Shown here one piece after another: positions 35,230 to 43,850 of a stretch of DNA of 64,000 nt. The DNA lies in contig NC_020055.1 in NCBI RefSeq assembly GCF_000331025.1, positions 1,229,870 to 1,293,869 of the forward strand. The letters run 5' to 3'. The position numbers were made by a program, and so were the translations under genes. The notes below the pieces were generated by a model that was not told the origin of the DNA, searched no databases, and saw nothing but the letters and a program-made list of their open reading frames with translations. Origin of the DNA: Maridesulfovibrio hydrothermalis AM13 = DSM 14728. Lineage in GTDB: Bacteria; Desulfobacterota; Desulfovibrionia; Desulfovibrionales; Desulfovibrionaceae. Each line of letters opens with the position of its first letter. Positions within the stretch are counted from its first letter, which is position 1.

Positions 35230-35783
35230 TTAGTTTTTAATTTGTTTAAATATGGGTGCTAAAACAGATGAAGCATAATTCATATAGCCCTCATGGCTAA
35301 GATGCACTCCATCAAGAGTAAATAGTGGGTTAAGTTGAGAGGTTTCTTTTGTTATCATGGTAGGCCAAGCATCGACATATTCGACATATTCGATTGTATC
35401 GGCCATTTTTTTTTTAACTTTTCGTTGATTTTTTCTAGTTCGTCATTGGTGCAGTGGATAAACTCTTGAGCCATTTGTTCGTTTATGGGCAAAATGCCTA
35501 CAAGAAATATTTTTGCTTTTCCAGAGTATTCATTACAAAGCTCATACATATCGGCAAGGTATCTATTAATGCTATTCTTCTCTCCAGATTTTAAATTGTT
35601 GATGCCAATTAATAAAATAATGGCTGCATGCGGTTTTTCTGCAATACGGGGAAACCATTCTTTAAGTCCTGCAGTTGTTTCCCCACCCAGACCTCTATTT
35701 TTAAAATTTTCCCCTAAATATTCATCCCAAAGTCCATATTCAATAATACTATCACCGACTAGTAAAATATCAGATTCCTTCAC
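35230..35783 (-). pseudogene. SGNH/GDSL hydrolase, frameshifted at an A10 tract
   Basis: The first frame (35355-35783) encodes 142 residues with block I (LLVGDSIIEYG) and block III (LLIGINNLKSG) but then stops. Block V (TLDGVHLSHEGY) lies further on in another frame, ending at 35230. The break sits at a run of ten A on the coding strand (35406-35415); eleven would restore a 184-residue enzyme. Such enzymes add or remove O-acyl groups on glycans. It could be phase-variable, decayed, or a homopolymer sequencing error. Confidence 0.8.
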
Positions 35784-35817
35784 TGTAAGTTTTTGAAAGG
35801 ATTCAATTCTAATCTGT

Positions 35818-36177
35818 CTAAATTTTATTAAATGGAAAAATAATTTTTGACTTGCTGAAAATTTTTTTTAAAACTAAAGCGGAGTTGACTAAAGTTAATA
35901 AGTTATCATTTTCTCCTCCAGAGAAACACTCGTCACTAATAAATAACTTTATTGGCTTGTTTTTTTGAGTTCAATTTATCAATGAAGTTAAATGCTCATC
36001 AACTGCAGAAATATTTAAGGTGCTTAAATCAGAGATATTTATTTTGTAGTCATGGTCAGAGTTTAATGTTTTTCCAACATATAAAACTTCTTTTATTTTA
36101 GGGAAATATTTTTCCTGCAATAGTGAAGTTGCAGTTTTAGGTAAACCAATATGTATAAAGCATTCGAGGTGTTGCAT
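35818..36177 (-). pseudogene. Interrupted, truncated sulfotransferase-like gene
   Basis: The first 68 residues open with CFIHIGLPKTATSLLQ, the PAPS-binding P-loop-like motif of sulfotransferases. An in-frame TGA (35971-35973) then interrupts it, and the same frame continues with LFISDECFSGG, another sulfotransferase segment, up to TAG at 35818. The remaining C-terminal half is missing. So it is broken by a nonsense codon and truncated. Confidence 0.72.
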
Positions 36178-36222
36178 TTGAGAACTTCCTTTTTTTGCAG
36201 GGGGAATTATTAGTTTGTTATT

Positions 36223-36372
36223 TTAATAATTAAAAATTGCTCCGCTCCAACTGAGCCCAATGCCGAAACCAAATATCAGAACTTTGTCACCGCGTTTTAG
36301 TTTTCCGGTATCGGCAGTTCTTTTAAGCGCAATGGGTATCGAAGAGGAAGAGTAAATTGGAGCTGTAGTTTT
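36223..36372 (-). pseudogene. Remnant of a ketoacyl-ACP synthase III C-terminus
   Basis: About 45 codons (SSSIPIALKR to GFGIGLSWSG) match the last residues of the intact KAS III at 8120-9094 at roughly two-thirds identity. The catalytic Cys and His portions are gone. It lies directly behind the second ACP gene, so a KAS III once stood next to its carrier here. Confidence 0.85.
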
Positions 36373-36406
36373 TAATATCACTGGCATTTTGAGTATGATT
36401 CTTAAG

Positions 36407-36622
36407 TTATTTGTCAACTACTTGGATTATTACATCAACTGAAGTACAAGCTATAAGCTGCTCGGGTGTAAGTTTTATGTCTAGTTCTTTTTCAAGGTCC
36501 AAAATGAACTGAACATGTTTTAGTGAGTCCCAGCCATCAATATTTACAAACTGTGTGCTTGTGTCAAAAGAAGAGTCTAAGGAAATATATTTTCCAAGTG
36601 TGTCAATAATGATATCTTTCAT
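36407..36622 (-). CDS. Acyl carrier protein (cluster copy 2)
   Basis: A 71-residue ACP with GWDSLKH at the phosphopantetheine site, like the copy at 31104. It follows the methyltransferase gene by nine bases and precedes the KAS III remnant. It probably carries an acyl or amino-acyl group for glycan decoration. Confidence 0.9.
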   Translation of the reverse strand: MKDIIIDTLGKYISLDSSFDTSTQFVNIDGWDSLKHVQFILDLEKELDIKLTPEQLIACTSVDVIIQVVDK

Positions 36623-36631
36623 GGTAGCCTC

Positions 36632-37846
36632 TTATATTTCTACATTAGGTTTGTGTGTTAGAAGGAAGGTCCACCATAGTGGAAATTCCATAGAGAAGTT
36701 CTGAGCTCTTTTTCCAAATCTGTTTTCACTTTCTTTGGGGGGAGTTGGCTCGAAAATGTCAAGTATAGATAGACCAGAATTTGAGAAATATGATGATATT
36801 TCTGATAAGCTAGGAGTTACCCCTACCTTTTTGTTTAAATATTCTGAAATAATTGTGTAAGGAAGATCTGCCTTACCAAGCCATGGTGTCTGCCAAAAAA
36901 GACCATGAGGTTCCGTCAAATATACGTATCCTGTAGGTTTGAGATGTTTCCTTACGGCATTCAAAAGTTTTGAAGGATTTAAAAAAGTGCCGGGCTTCAA
37001 TCCTTTAGTGTAGAAAAGGAACATGTCGCTTATATAAATGATATCGTATAGATCAGAGTCTTTCAGTGAGTCATTGCCTTCTTCTACTAAGCCAACAGTG
37101 AATTGAGCTTCATGATATTGGTTGCAATTTTTTTTGGCAATTTCAATGTATTCCTTATTAGGATCCACTCCGTGGACAATTGCTCCACGTGACAGAAAGT
37201 GTTTGCTGTAAAATCCAGTCCCGCAACCCAGATCCAGTACCTTTTTATTTTTTAATTTTTCTTGAGTGAAAAAGTTCTTAAAAAAATCGAATTGAATAAA
37301 TTTGTATGCATTATCCAGCAGTTCTCCAGAGCTGTTAAATTTTTGAGTGGGCCACCACTGGTCTGATGTTGTTCGCAATTCTTCGAGAAGCTTTAAACCT
37401 ACTTGTTGGTGAAAAGTACCGATATGTTGGGTGTCGAATAGAGAGTTTTGAGCTGCGAAAAATTTTTTATATTCAACAAAATCATCAATTAAAATGAATC
37501 TTTTTTTCAGAAGAGTAATGATTTCAGTGGGATCATTAATTTTATTTTTCTTAGGAGAATAGTTATTTATAGATATGGACGAGCTGTTTTGAACAGAATT
37601 GTGCGTTATGTCTGCATCAAAAAATCTGGTAGGATCTCCCATTAAGCAGTATAGATTTGAGAAATATGTCCTGTCGATGGCTGATAGCTCTGTTTTTGCA
37701 AAAGTTCCATTTTTCAAAAAGGAGTCAATTGCCTCAAGGGTGGAAGCTGAAACTTCGACATGTGTTAAAGTTCTGATGTTCATAAGTGACCAGAAGTTAT
37801 CTCTCCTATGGATGACAACATCTTGATTAAAGTGCAATTTACTCAT
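36632..37846 (-). CDS. Class I SAM-dependent methyltransferase
   Basis: A 404-residue protein. The methyltransferase core is in the middle (VLDLGCGTGFYSKHF at about residue 199, then VDPNKEY). The first 180 residues are of unknown fold, and the last 100 may cap the active site. Target unknown. It overlaps the AAC(3)-like gene by eight bases and precedes an ACP, so its substrate might be ACP-bound. Confidence 0.83.
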   Translation of the reverse strand: MSKLHFNQDVVIHRRDNFWSLMNIRTLTHVEVSASTLEAIDSFLKNGTFAKTELSAIDRTYFSNLYCLMGDPTRFFDADITHNSVQNSSSISINNYSPKKNKINDPTEIITLLKKRFILIDDFVEYKKFFAAQNSLFDTQHIGTFHQQVGLKLLEELRTTSDQWWPTQKFNSSGELLDNAYKFIQFDFFKNFFTQEKLKNKKVLDLGCGTGFYSKHFLSRGAIVHGVDPNKEYIEIAKKNCNQYHEAQFTVGLVEEGNDSLKDSDLYDIIYISDMFLFYTKGLKPGTFLNPSKLLNAVRKHLKPTGYVYLTEPHGLFWQTPWLGKADLPYTIISEYLNKKVGVTPSLSEISSYFSNSGLSILDIFEPTPPKESENRFGKRAQNFSMEFPLWWTFLLTHKPNVEI

Positions 37847-38816
37847 TTATGTTCCTTGCAATATAGTGAGTTTTTTTCTCTTCAAAAAAAGATTTTAAAA
37901 TAAGGGGTCTTATAATTTTGTTTAGAAAAAATGTTCGCATCAAAAGGGGGTTATAGGGCCTTTTATCGCTATTGTAAATTGGGCCTAGTTTATCGTAAAA
38001 GAGTCTGGAGTCATAAATATATACAGATATTCCTTTAATAAAGGATTGTTTAAGAATTCCTTCCATTTTAAGGAAATTGATAAATTGGTCTTTGTGATAA
38101 GTACTAAAATTTTTGATAAATGGGTTGTCCGCATAAAATGGTTTTTGTTGCTTTTTACCATCGATTTCAATTTTGCATAGGATCGGTTTTTCAATAACTC
38201 CTGTAATATTTGTAACATTTTCAATGAAATGTTGTCCAACTGATGAGCAATTTAGGCCAATAATGATCTCTTTCCCTACACCATGTTTATAAAGATAGGC
38301 AAAAGGAGATTGTGTAGAGTATGTATGTGGATCTAGATGGTGGGTAGCAGTGATTTCAAGTCTGTCTTTGCCATATACTGAAACGGAATGAGTTGGATGT
38401 ATGCTTCTGCTAATGTTATTCATTCTTCTAAAGAGTTCATTACATAGGCCTAGAGTTGTCGGCGAATGTTCTGCTGAAAAGAGTGGGCTTTGCGATAGAA
38501 ACATTAAAGGACTGCGATCGAATGTGTATGACAGGCTCATTAAGTTGCCATTGCCGCTGTCAACATATTGAAATAGATTATTATAAAAGTTTAGTATTCC
38601 GCCTTCAAGATAAGGTATAACTTGCGATGATAAGCGAATTAATATGTTATTTGAATTATTGACCCCCATTTGTTCAATAATTTCAGCGAATTCTTTGAAA
38701 CTGATATGCCCATCAGGTTGGAAAAGGTTGGAGAAAGAAGTGCTCTTTGCCTTTATTCTAATTTTTTCCTGCTCTTTTCTGTAAGTGTGATATTTATTAT
38801 ATATTTTATGTAACAT
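37839..38816 (-). CDS. AAC(3)-family N-acetyltransferase-like protein
   Basis: A 325-residue protein. The stretch with RSIHPTHSVSVYG, then His-Leu-Asp-Pro, then PFAYLYKHG, IIIGLNCSS and a His-Phe-Ile-Glu matches the aminoglycoside 3-N-acetyltransferase/YokD fold, including the catalytic His. Here it is probably not a resistance gene: it is embedded in a glycan operon, where related proteins acylate amino sugars. The N-terminal 80 residues are diverged. Confidence 0.7.
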   Translation of the reverse strand: MLHKIYNKYHTYRKEQEKIRIKAKSTSFSNLFQPDGHISFKEFAEIIEQMGVNNSNNILIRLSSQVIPYLEGGILNFYNNLFQYVDSGNGNLMSLSYTFDRSPLMFLSQSPLFSAEHSPTTLGLCNELFRRMNNISRSIHPTHSVSVYGKDRLEITATHHLDPHTYSTQSPFAYLYKHGVGKEIIIGLNCSSVGQHFIENVTNITGVIEKPILCKIEIDGKKQQKPFYADNPFIKNFSTYHKDQFINFLKMEGILKQSFIKGISVYIYDSRLFYDKLGPIYNSDKRPYNPLLMRTFFLNKIIRPLILKSFFEEKKTHYIARNINE

Positions 38817-38818
38817 TT

Positions 38819-41050
38819 TTATTCGTAATCTATTGATTGTTTTTCTAAAAACTTATTAATACCAACTGTTTTAAGAGCTGATTTGCCAGATTCTACTTCG
38901 TTAAACCATTTTGCTTCCTGTTCAAGTTTGTTTTGGCAAATGTGGATTACTTCTTCGACCAGTCTTTGCGGAACGACAACTATTCCATCATTGTCGCCCA
39001 TGACAATATCTCCAGGAGATACAGCAACTCCGCCAAAGGAAATCGGGTAGTTGATTCTTCCAAAAGGGGCTTTGATTGGTCCTCCTAAAGACACACCTCG
39101 TGCGTAAATAGGTAAATTGTATTCTTTAATGTCATCATAGTCTCTTACAGCGCCATCAATTATTACTGCTGACGCGCCAACCTTGCAAGCTCGCAGGGTT
39201 TGAAGGCCTCCCCAACATGAGCGGCTTGTAATGCCTTTACCGCTTATAACCATCACATCACCATTTCTCAAAAGGTCTAAAGCTATATGGTTCATCATGT
39301 TGCTACCTTCGACTTCGTCGACGGTAAAAGCTGGACCACAAAAGGGTCTGTTTTTACAAATGGCCTGAATCGCACTGGAAACAGCGCCCATTCTGTTTAG
39401 TGCATCAGAGACTATAGTAGTTGGAAATTCACTAATTCGGGAAATCAATTTATCACTGGGGCGATCTATTTTCTTTTTTACCTTCATTCCGATAGCACAT
39501 TTTTTCACTTCAGGAGCACTTTTGATTGGGCTGAAATCTGATTTTGAAATACGCATCTGTATGATTTTCTTAAGTGTGTTTTTTTGAATTTTACCACTGC
39601 TGCTCATGGGGAATGAGTCTGTTTGAAAAATCATTGAAGGTCTTTTGGATGAGGATATTTTTTGGTCGCAAAGTTGAAATAGTTCCTTTTTAACCGTTGA
39701 AAAATCAGCTCCATTCTTTAGTGAGATCACGGCAACAATATCTTCACCATTAATTTTGTGTGGTATGCCTATTACAGCACACTTGCCAATGGACTCATGT
39801 TGTTGGAGCATGTTTTCAATTGCAAGAGGGCTGATGTTAAGTCCTGACCTTATTATAAGGTCTTTTTTTCTTCCTGAAATGATAAGATGTCCATCATTGA
39901 TGTAACCAATATCTCCTGTTGGGAAAAAACTATCATCAAGTTCAATTTCTCGATTAAAGTAACCTGCCATCAGATACGGGGTTTTTACGTAGATCTCGCC
40001 TTCTTCATCCTTTTCCAAATTTTTATCTTCCAGCTTTCTTATTTCTACATTAACTCCGCTAAGGATTTTTCCTACTCCTTTGCTGTCTTCTGAAGAAGGC
40101 CGTTGGGTAGAAATGAAGAGAGTCTCAGAAAGGCCATAGTTTTGGACAAGTTCCACACCATATCTGTTTTCAAATGCATTTTTGATGGAATCAGTAAGAG
40201 GAGCAGTTCCGACAAGGGTGAGCTTAATATTTTCCTTGCTGTATTGAACTCCTATTTCCTTACGGTCAAATTCAAGAATGATGGAAATTATAGTGGGTAC
40301 AAGCCAAAGTGTATTAATTCTGTGCTTGATAATCGGAGGCCAGAAGTCCATAGCTGAGTGAGGGCTGAAGGCTTCAGCTATAACAACCGAAGACCCTGCA
40401 ACAAAGGGCAGCAATAGTAAATTGTAGTAACCACCCAGGTAGGACATGGATAATAGATTATAAAAGCGGTTTGAATCATCAATTTTCACTTCATTGCAAA
40501 ATAAATAGGCATTATTTATTAAGCTTTTAATTTTATGAATTACTCCTTTAGGAGTTCCAGTCGTTCCTGATGTGAAAACGATAGTTAGAATATCGTTTTC
40601 AGTTACATTTTCGAAGGCTTCAATTTTGTTAGGAGAAGTGAAATTATTGTGCTTACTTTCTAATATATCGGAAAAAAGATGAATCTTAAGATCGGTACGG
40701 ATATTGGTAAGTTTTTCAAGCGATTTTGAGTTGCAAATTATCTGTGTAGTTTTGCTCTCAGATAAAATGACCAAAATTTCATTCACTGTCTGAGTTTGGT
40801 TAATGGGAACAGTTGTAATCCCTGAAAACATACAGGCGAAGAGTAAAACGGCATGTTCAATTGAGTTAGGAAGAATTATTGCAAGTCTATCACCCTTTGA
40901 AAGACCTATTCTTCTAAGTTCTGCAGAAAATAAGAGTGCTTCAGTGTATATTTGTGAGTATGAATATTTCTTGCCATCTACGGAGTTTATCAGAAATGTT
41001 TTCAAGGAATGCTGATCAAAAGTGTTTTTTATTCTCTGTATTGCGTCCAT
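38819..41050 (-). CDS. Acyl-CoA/acid ligase fused to an RraA-like aldolase domain
   Basis: A 743-residue fusion. The N-terminal ANL domain (about 1-510) has the P-loop TSGTTGTPKG, YGLSE, the TGDIG hinge region and a C-terminal SSGKIQKN lysine, so it should adenylate a carboxylic acid. From about 530 to 735 comes an RraA/HMG-aldolase-type domain (TTIVSDALNRMG, VIIDGAVRDYDD), which in enzymes cleaves or decarboxylates 4-hydroxy-2-oxo acids or oxaloacetate. I know no standard protein with this pairing. CCGGAG upstream supports the ATG at 41050 over one at 41098. Confidence 0.88.
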   Translation of the reverse strand: MDAIQRIKNTFDQHSLKTFLINSVDGKKYSYSQIYTEALLFSAELRRIGLSKGDRLAIILPNSIEHAVLLFACMFSGITTVPINQTQTVNEILVILSESKTTQIICNSKSLEKLTNIRTDLKIHLFSDILESKHNNFTSPNKIEAFENVTENDILTIVFTSGTTGTPKGVIHKIKSLINNAYLFCNEVKIDDSNRFYNLLSMSYLGGYYNLLLLPFVAGSSVVIAEAFSPHSAMDFWPPIIKHRINTLWLVPTIISIILEFDRKEIGVQYSKENIKLTLVGTAPLTDSIKNAFENRYGVELVQNYGLSETLFISTQRPSSEDSKGVGKILSGVNVEIRKLEDKNLEKDEEGEIYVKTPYLMAGYFNREIELDDSFFPTGDIGYINDGHLIISGRKKDLIIRSGLNISPLAIENMLQQHESIGKCAVIGIPHKINGEDIVAVISLKNGADFSTVKKELFQLCDQKISSSKRPSMIFQTDSFPMSSSGKIQKNTLKKIIQMRISKSDFSPIKSAPEVKKCAIGMKVKKKIDRPSDKLISRISEFPTTIVSDALNRMGAVSSAIQAICKNRPFCGPAFTVDEVEGSNMMNHIALDLLRNGDVMVISGKGITSRSCWGGLQTLRACKVGASAVIIDGAVRDYDDIKEYNLPIYARGVSLGGPIKAPFGRINYPISFGGVAVSPGDIVMGDNDGIVVVPQRLVEEVIHICQNKLEQEAKWFNEVESGKSALKTVGINKFLEKQSIDYE

Positions 41051-41063
41051 TTTTTTTCTCCGG

Positions 41064-42017
41064 TTATGGCAATTCAATGATATTTCCGTTTTTAACAATT
41101 ATTATTGTGTCAAGAATTACAGTTGGACTTTTAATCACCATGTCTAAGTGTATAGGGGCATAGTTTTTCCCCCCGATAGTGTTATTAGAGCCAAAACCAA
41201 AGTGGACGGTTCCGCGACAGCCCTCGTCGACCAGCATGATCCCGCAAAGGTCGGCATTGGGGTTAAGGCCAAACCCTAGCTCTCCCAATATCTTGGAAGA
41301 TTGATGTCCTGTGTCTTTAAAAAGTTTTCTTAGAACATCACTTTTTTCTCCTTCAAAATTACTGATATATCCGTCCGTTATAGTTATTGTGATTGGAGAA
41401 TTAAGAGTTCCGATCTCGTCGCATGGAATGCTGCCGTCAACGACTATGACTCCGTTGGTTTCTGATTCCAGAGGAGCAATATTTACTTCTGAGTCGGGGG
41501 GAGATGCCAGCTCACCGGGATTGCAAGCAAATCCTGGGCAGGAGTTAGCAACTCGGCTTTTTAAATTAAATGAGATGTCGGTGCCTTTACTGGTGGTAAC
41601 CTTGCACTTCTCAGCTTTTGTTAGGGCTATAGCAAAGCGGTTAGCCTCTTCGGCCAGAAGTCTGAAGTTGAAAGAAAGAGCTTTATGATTCAAAAGTTCT
41701 AGTGAATAGTCGGGAAGACTTAAAAAGCGGCTACCATTTTGCGTTGCATTAAATCTTGCTTTTGTGTGTGCAAGAGATTTGCGGGTTAGCCCGAGTACTA
41801 CGTCGTGTTTAAGCATCAGATCAGCAACTTCAGGTGTCGGCTCTTGTCCATGCATGTTCATTGAAGGAAGAGAGATGCAGTTTGTTTCAGCCATTTTCTC
41901 TGATTCTTCAGCAATAGCCTTGCCGACTTTTTCGGTTTCAGTATCTGTTATTATGAGTACTTTTTCATTAGATTTTAGGCCTGCGCAATTTTGTAATAAA
42001 TTTTTTATAGAGTCCAT
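41064..42017 (-). CDS. M29/AmpS- or NicX-like metalloenzyme
   Basis: A 317-residue protein resembling thermophilic aminopeptidases of family M29 and the related dioxygenase NicX: the N-terminal KVLIITDTET segment, a middle GTDISFNL, and the metal-ligand-like HFGFGSNNTIGGKNYAPIHLD near the end. It may hydrolyse an amide or aminoacyl bond, or cleave a ring; the activity is uncertain. It starts right after the stop of the aldolase gene. Confidence 0.68.
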   Translation of the reverse strand: MDSIKNLLQNCAGLKSNEKVLIITDTETEKVGKAIAEESEKMAETNCISLPSMNMHGQEPTPEVADLMLKHDVVLGLTRKSLAHTKARFNATQNGSRFLSLPDYSLELLNHKALSFNFRLLAEEANRFAIALTKAEKCKVTTSKGTDISFNLKSRVANSCPGFACNPGELASPPDSEVNIAPLESETNGVIVVDGSIPCDEIGTLNSPITITITDGYISNFEGEKSDVLRKLFKDTGHQSSKILGELGFGLNPNADLCGIMLVDEGCRGTVHFGFGSNNTIGGKNYAPIHLDMVIKSPTVILDTIIIVKNGNIIELP

Positions 42018-43850
42018 TTATGCATCTCCATATGGCGAAAATTCAATCTCGGGGACATTCATGTATTCATTTAAGCCTTCATAGGCAGTGTCGAGATTTA
42101 AAAAATAATAATTTTTATTGCCGCAATGAGCTGCAAATGGACTAATTATTTTGCTTTTGCTGTTTAAGCATTTCAGAAGTTTTTTTTCTGTACTAGAGTT
42201 TGGCATCAGTGCTGAGTATACAAGGTCTACCTCCATATCAAGCAATGCCCAGTCATCAATGTTGGTAATATTAACCGCCCCCTTCGTAGGAGTGGCAGCT
42301 GTGTCAACTACAATGATTTGTTCGAGCGATGAGTATTGCAATAGATGTTTTTTGAGGTCTTCATCATCGCCATATATTAGAATAGATCTATTTTCTGGTT
42401 GGTTTGCTAAGAGCGTAAGCGTATTAAAAAGAAATGTTTTTTTAAGCTGTTTAGTATTGATAGGAAATAGACGTTTAGGACCGACTTCGGAAATAATTTT
42501 TTGTAAATCTTCAGGAGATGATTTTGATTCGTGGGTATTGATAATGAATTTGAATGTGCTATCAGCTAGAAGTTCAGCTATTTGCAGGAATACACTGATA
42601 TTGCTGACGGTCAGTCTACCAAGAACAATTCTTTCACTGTCCCAGATATGTTCGGCAACAACTAAGCCTTCTCTTTCTGCCTCAAGAACAACAACTTCAA
42701 TAACCGGGGTAGCCTTTCTGCGCTTGGCACATGTAACAGCAATTCCTTTGATCAGTTCAGTTACAGCTTCATCGTTTAAAGAAATAGAGTCCTGCACAAC
42801 TTTTAGTCCAGGGTATGAAATTAAGGCAGAAGATTCGTATGTTTTTTTGGTGTCTTTGAGTTTTTCAGCCACTTCTTCGAGAACTTTGTCATCAATGTTG
42901 ACGGGGTCAATTCGCCCCATCGTTATGATGAGTTCCTTTTCGTCGGCATTATATTTTAGGCTGGCTTTTTTTATTTTAGGCAGATGGCTAGAGTGAAATT
43001 TTCCATAACCCATGGCAACTTCTTTAGTGTTATACATGGTTAAGTTGTCCATCAGTGGGCATATGTAGGTATCTGCAATTTTCAGAAGCGACGCTATGTC
43101 TATACCAGTCGGGATCCCTGATTCTTCAAGTAAGCAAATAAGAGCTTCAGAAGGGGCGTTTCCTGCTCCCCGTCCAATTCCCATTAGTGTTGCATCAAGG
43201 AATCTAGCTCCACATTCGTGTGCTTTAAGAGTATTTGCAACGGCCATTCTTAGGTTGTCATGCCCATGAAATCCCATTTCACAACTACAATTTTTTTTTG
43301 TTTCTGAAAAATATTCTTCAACTTCATTTGGCGTCATTCCACCAACGGAGTCAACTAGGTATATTATGTCTGCTCCAGCTTCTACAGCCTGCCTTGCCAT
43401 TACCCCGAATTCTTTAGGAGAAACAGCGTAGCTTTTCATGAAATTCATGCCAACTGTCAGTCCGATTTGTTTAGCACGGCTGATATGGCTAAAGGCTTTA
43501 AGTGGTTCTGTGGCATTTGCCCCAATTCTTACGAAGTCAAGTCCTTCACTGGCCGCTATTGAAAGTTGGTCGATTGATGAAAGGCTTGGGATGTAAAACA
43601 TCCCTATATTGGCAGAGGTTTTTTTTCTGGCGGCTTTAAGAAGGGTTAGGTCATTGTTGGGCATGACTCCTTTACCAGCAAGAGATGCTCCCATGCCTAA
43701 CCCGTGCCCAATTTCAATCCAATTAAAACCTATCGTTGAAAGTTCGTTTACTAAAAGTTCAGTATCCGCTGACGTAAAATTAAAATCAATGGCATAGCTA
43801 CCATCTCTAAGGCTGCATTCAAGTATTTCAACGTTTCGTAAATTATCCAT
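42018..43850 (-). CDS. DRE-TIM aldolase (4-hydroxy-2-oxovalerate aldolase type) with a C-terminal extension
   Basis: A 610-residue protein. The first about 300 residues are a DmpG/HMG-CoA-lyase-like TIM barrel: ILECSLRDGSYA (normally D-x-T-L-R-D-G), the EIGHGLG loop, VDSVGGM and metal-binding FHGHDN. Such enzymes cleave or form 4-hydroxy-2-oxo acids from pyruvate and an aldehyde. The last about 300 residues have Rossmann-like strands (ILIYGDDEDL) but no family I can name. It overlaps the aminotransferase gene by one base. A two-step keto-acid then amino-acid synthesis is plausible. Confidence 0.8.
   Translation of the reverse strand: MDNLRNVEILECSLRDGSYAIDFNFTSADTELLVNELSTIGFNWIEIGHGLGMGASLAGKGVMPNNDLTLLKAARKKTSANIGMFYIPSLSSIDQLSIAASEGLDFVRIGANATEPLKAFSHISRAKQIGLTVGMNFMKSYAVSPKEFGVMARQAVEAGADIIYLVDSVGGMTPNEVEEYFSETKKNCSCEMGFHGHDNLRMAVANTLKAHECGARFLDATLMGIGRGAGNAPSEALICLLEESGIPTGIDIASLLKIADTYICPLMDNLTMYNTKEVAMGYGKFHSSHLPKIKKASLKYNADEKELIITMGRIDPVNIDDKVLEEVAEKLKDTKKTYESSALISYPGLKVVQDSISLNDEAVTELIKGIAVTCAKRRKATPVIEVVVLEAEREGLVVAEHIWDSERIVLGRLTVSNISVFLQIAELLADSTFKFIINTHESKSSPEDLQKIISEVGPKRLFPINTKQLKKTFLFNTLTLLANQPENRSILIYGDDEDLKKHLLQYSSLEQIIVVDTAATPTKGAVNITNIDDWALLDMEVDLVYSALMPNSSTEKKLLKCLNSKSKIISPFAAHCGNKNYYFLNLDTAYEGLNEYMNVPEIEFSPYGDA

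Noticed and set aside
35971-35973. TGA within the sulfotransferase frame as a selenocysteine codon
   Set aside because: Deltaproteobacteria do use selenocysteine, but no hairpin element stood out after it, no known sulfotransferase uses Sec, and the gene is also truncated and next to other broken genes.
42151-42996. 281-codon plus-strand frame
   Set aside because: Antisense to the aldolase gene, Ser-rich, with no recognisable motif.
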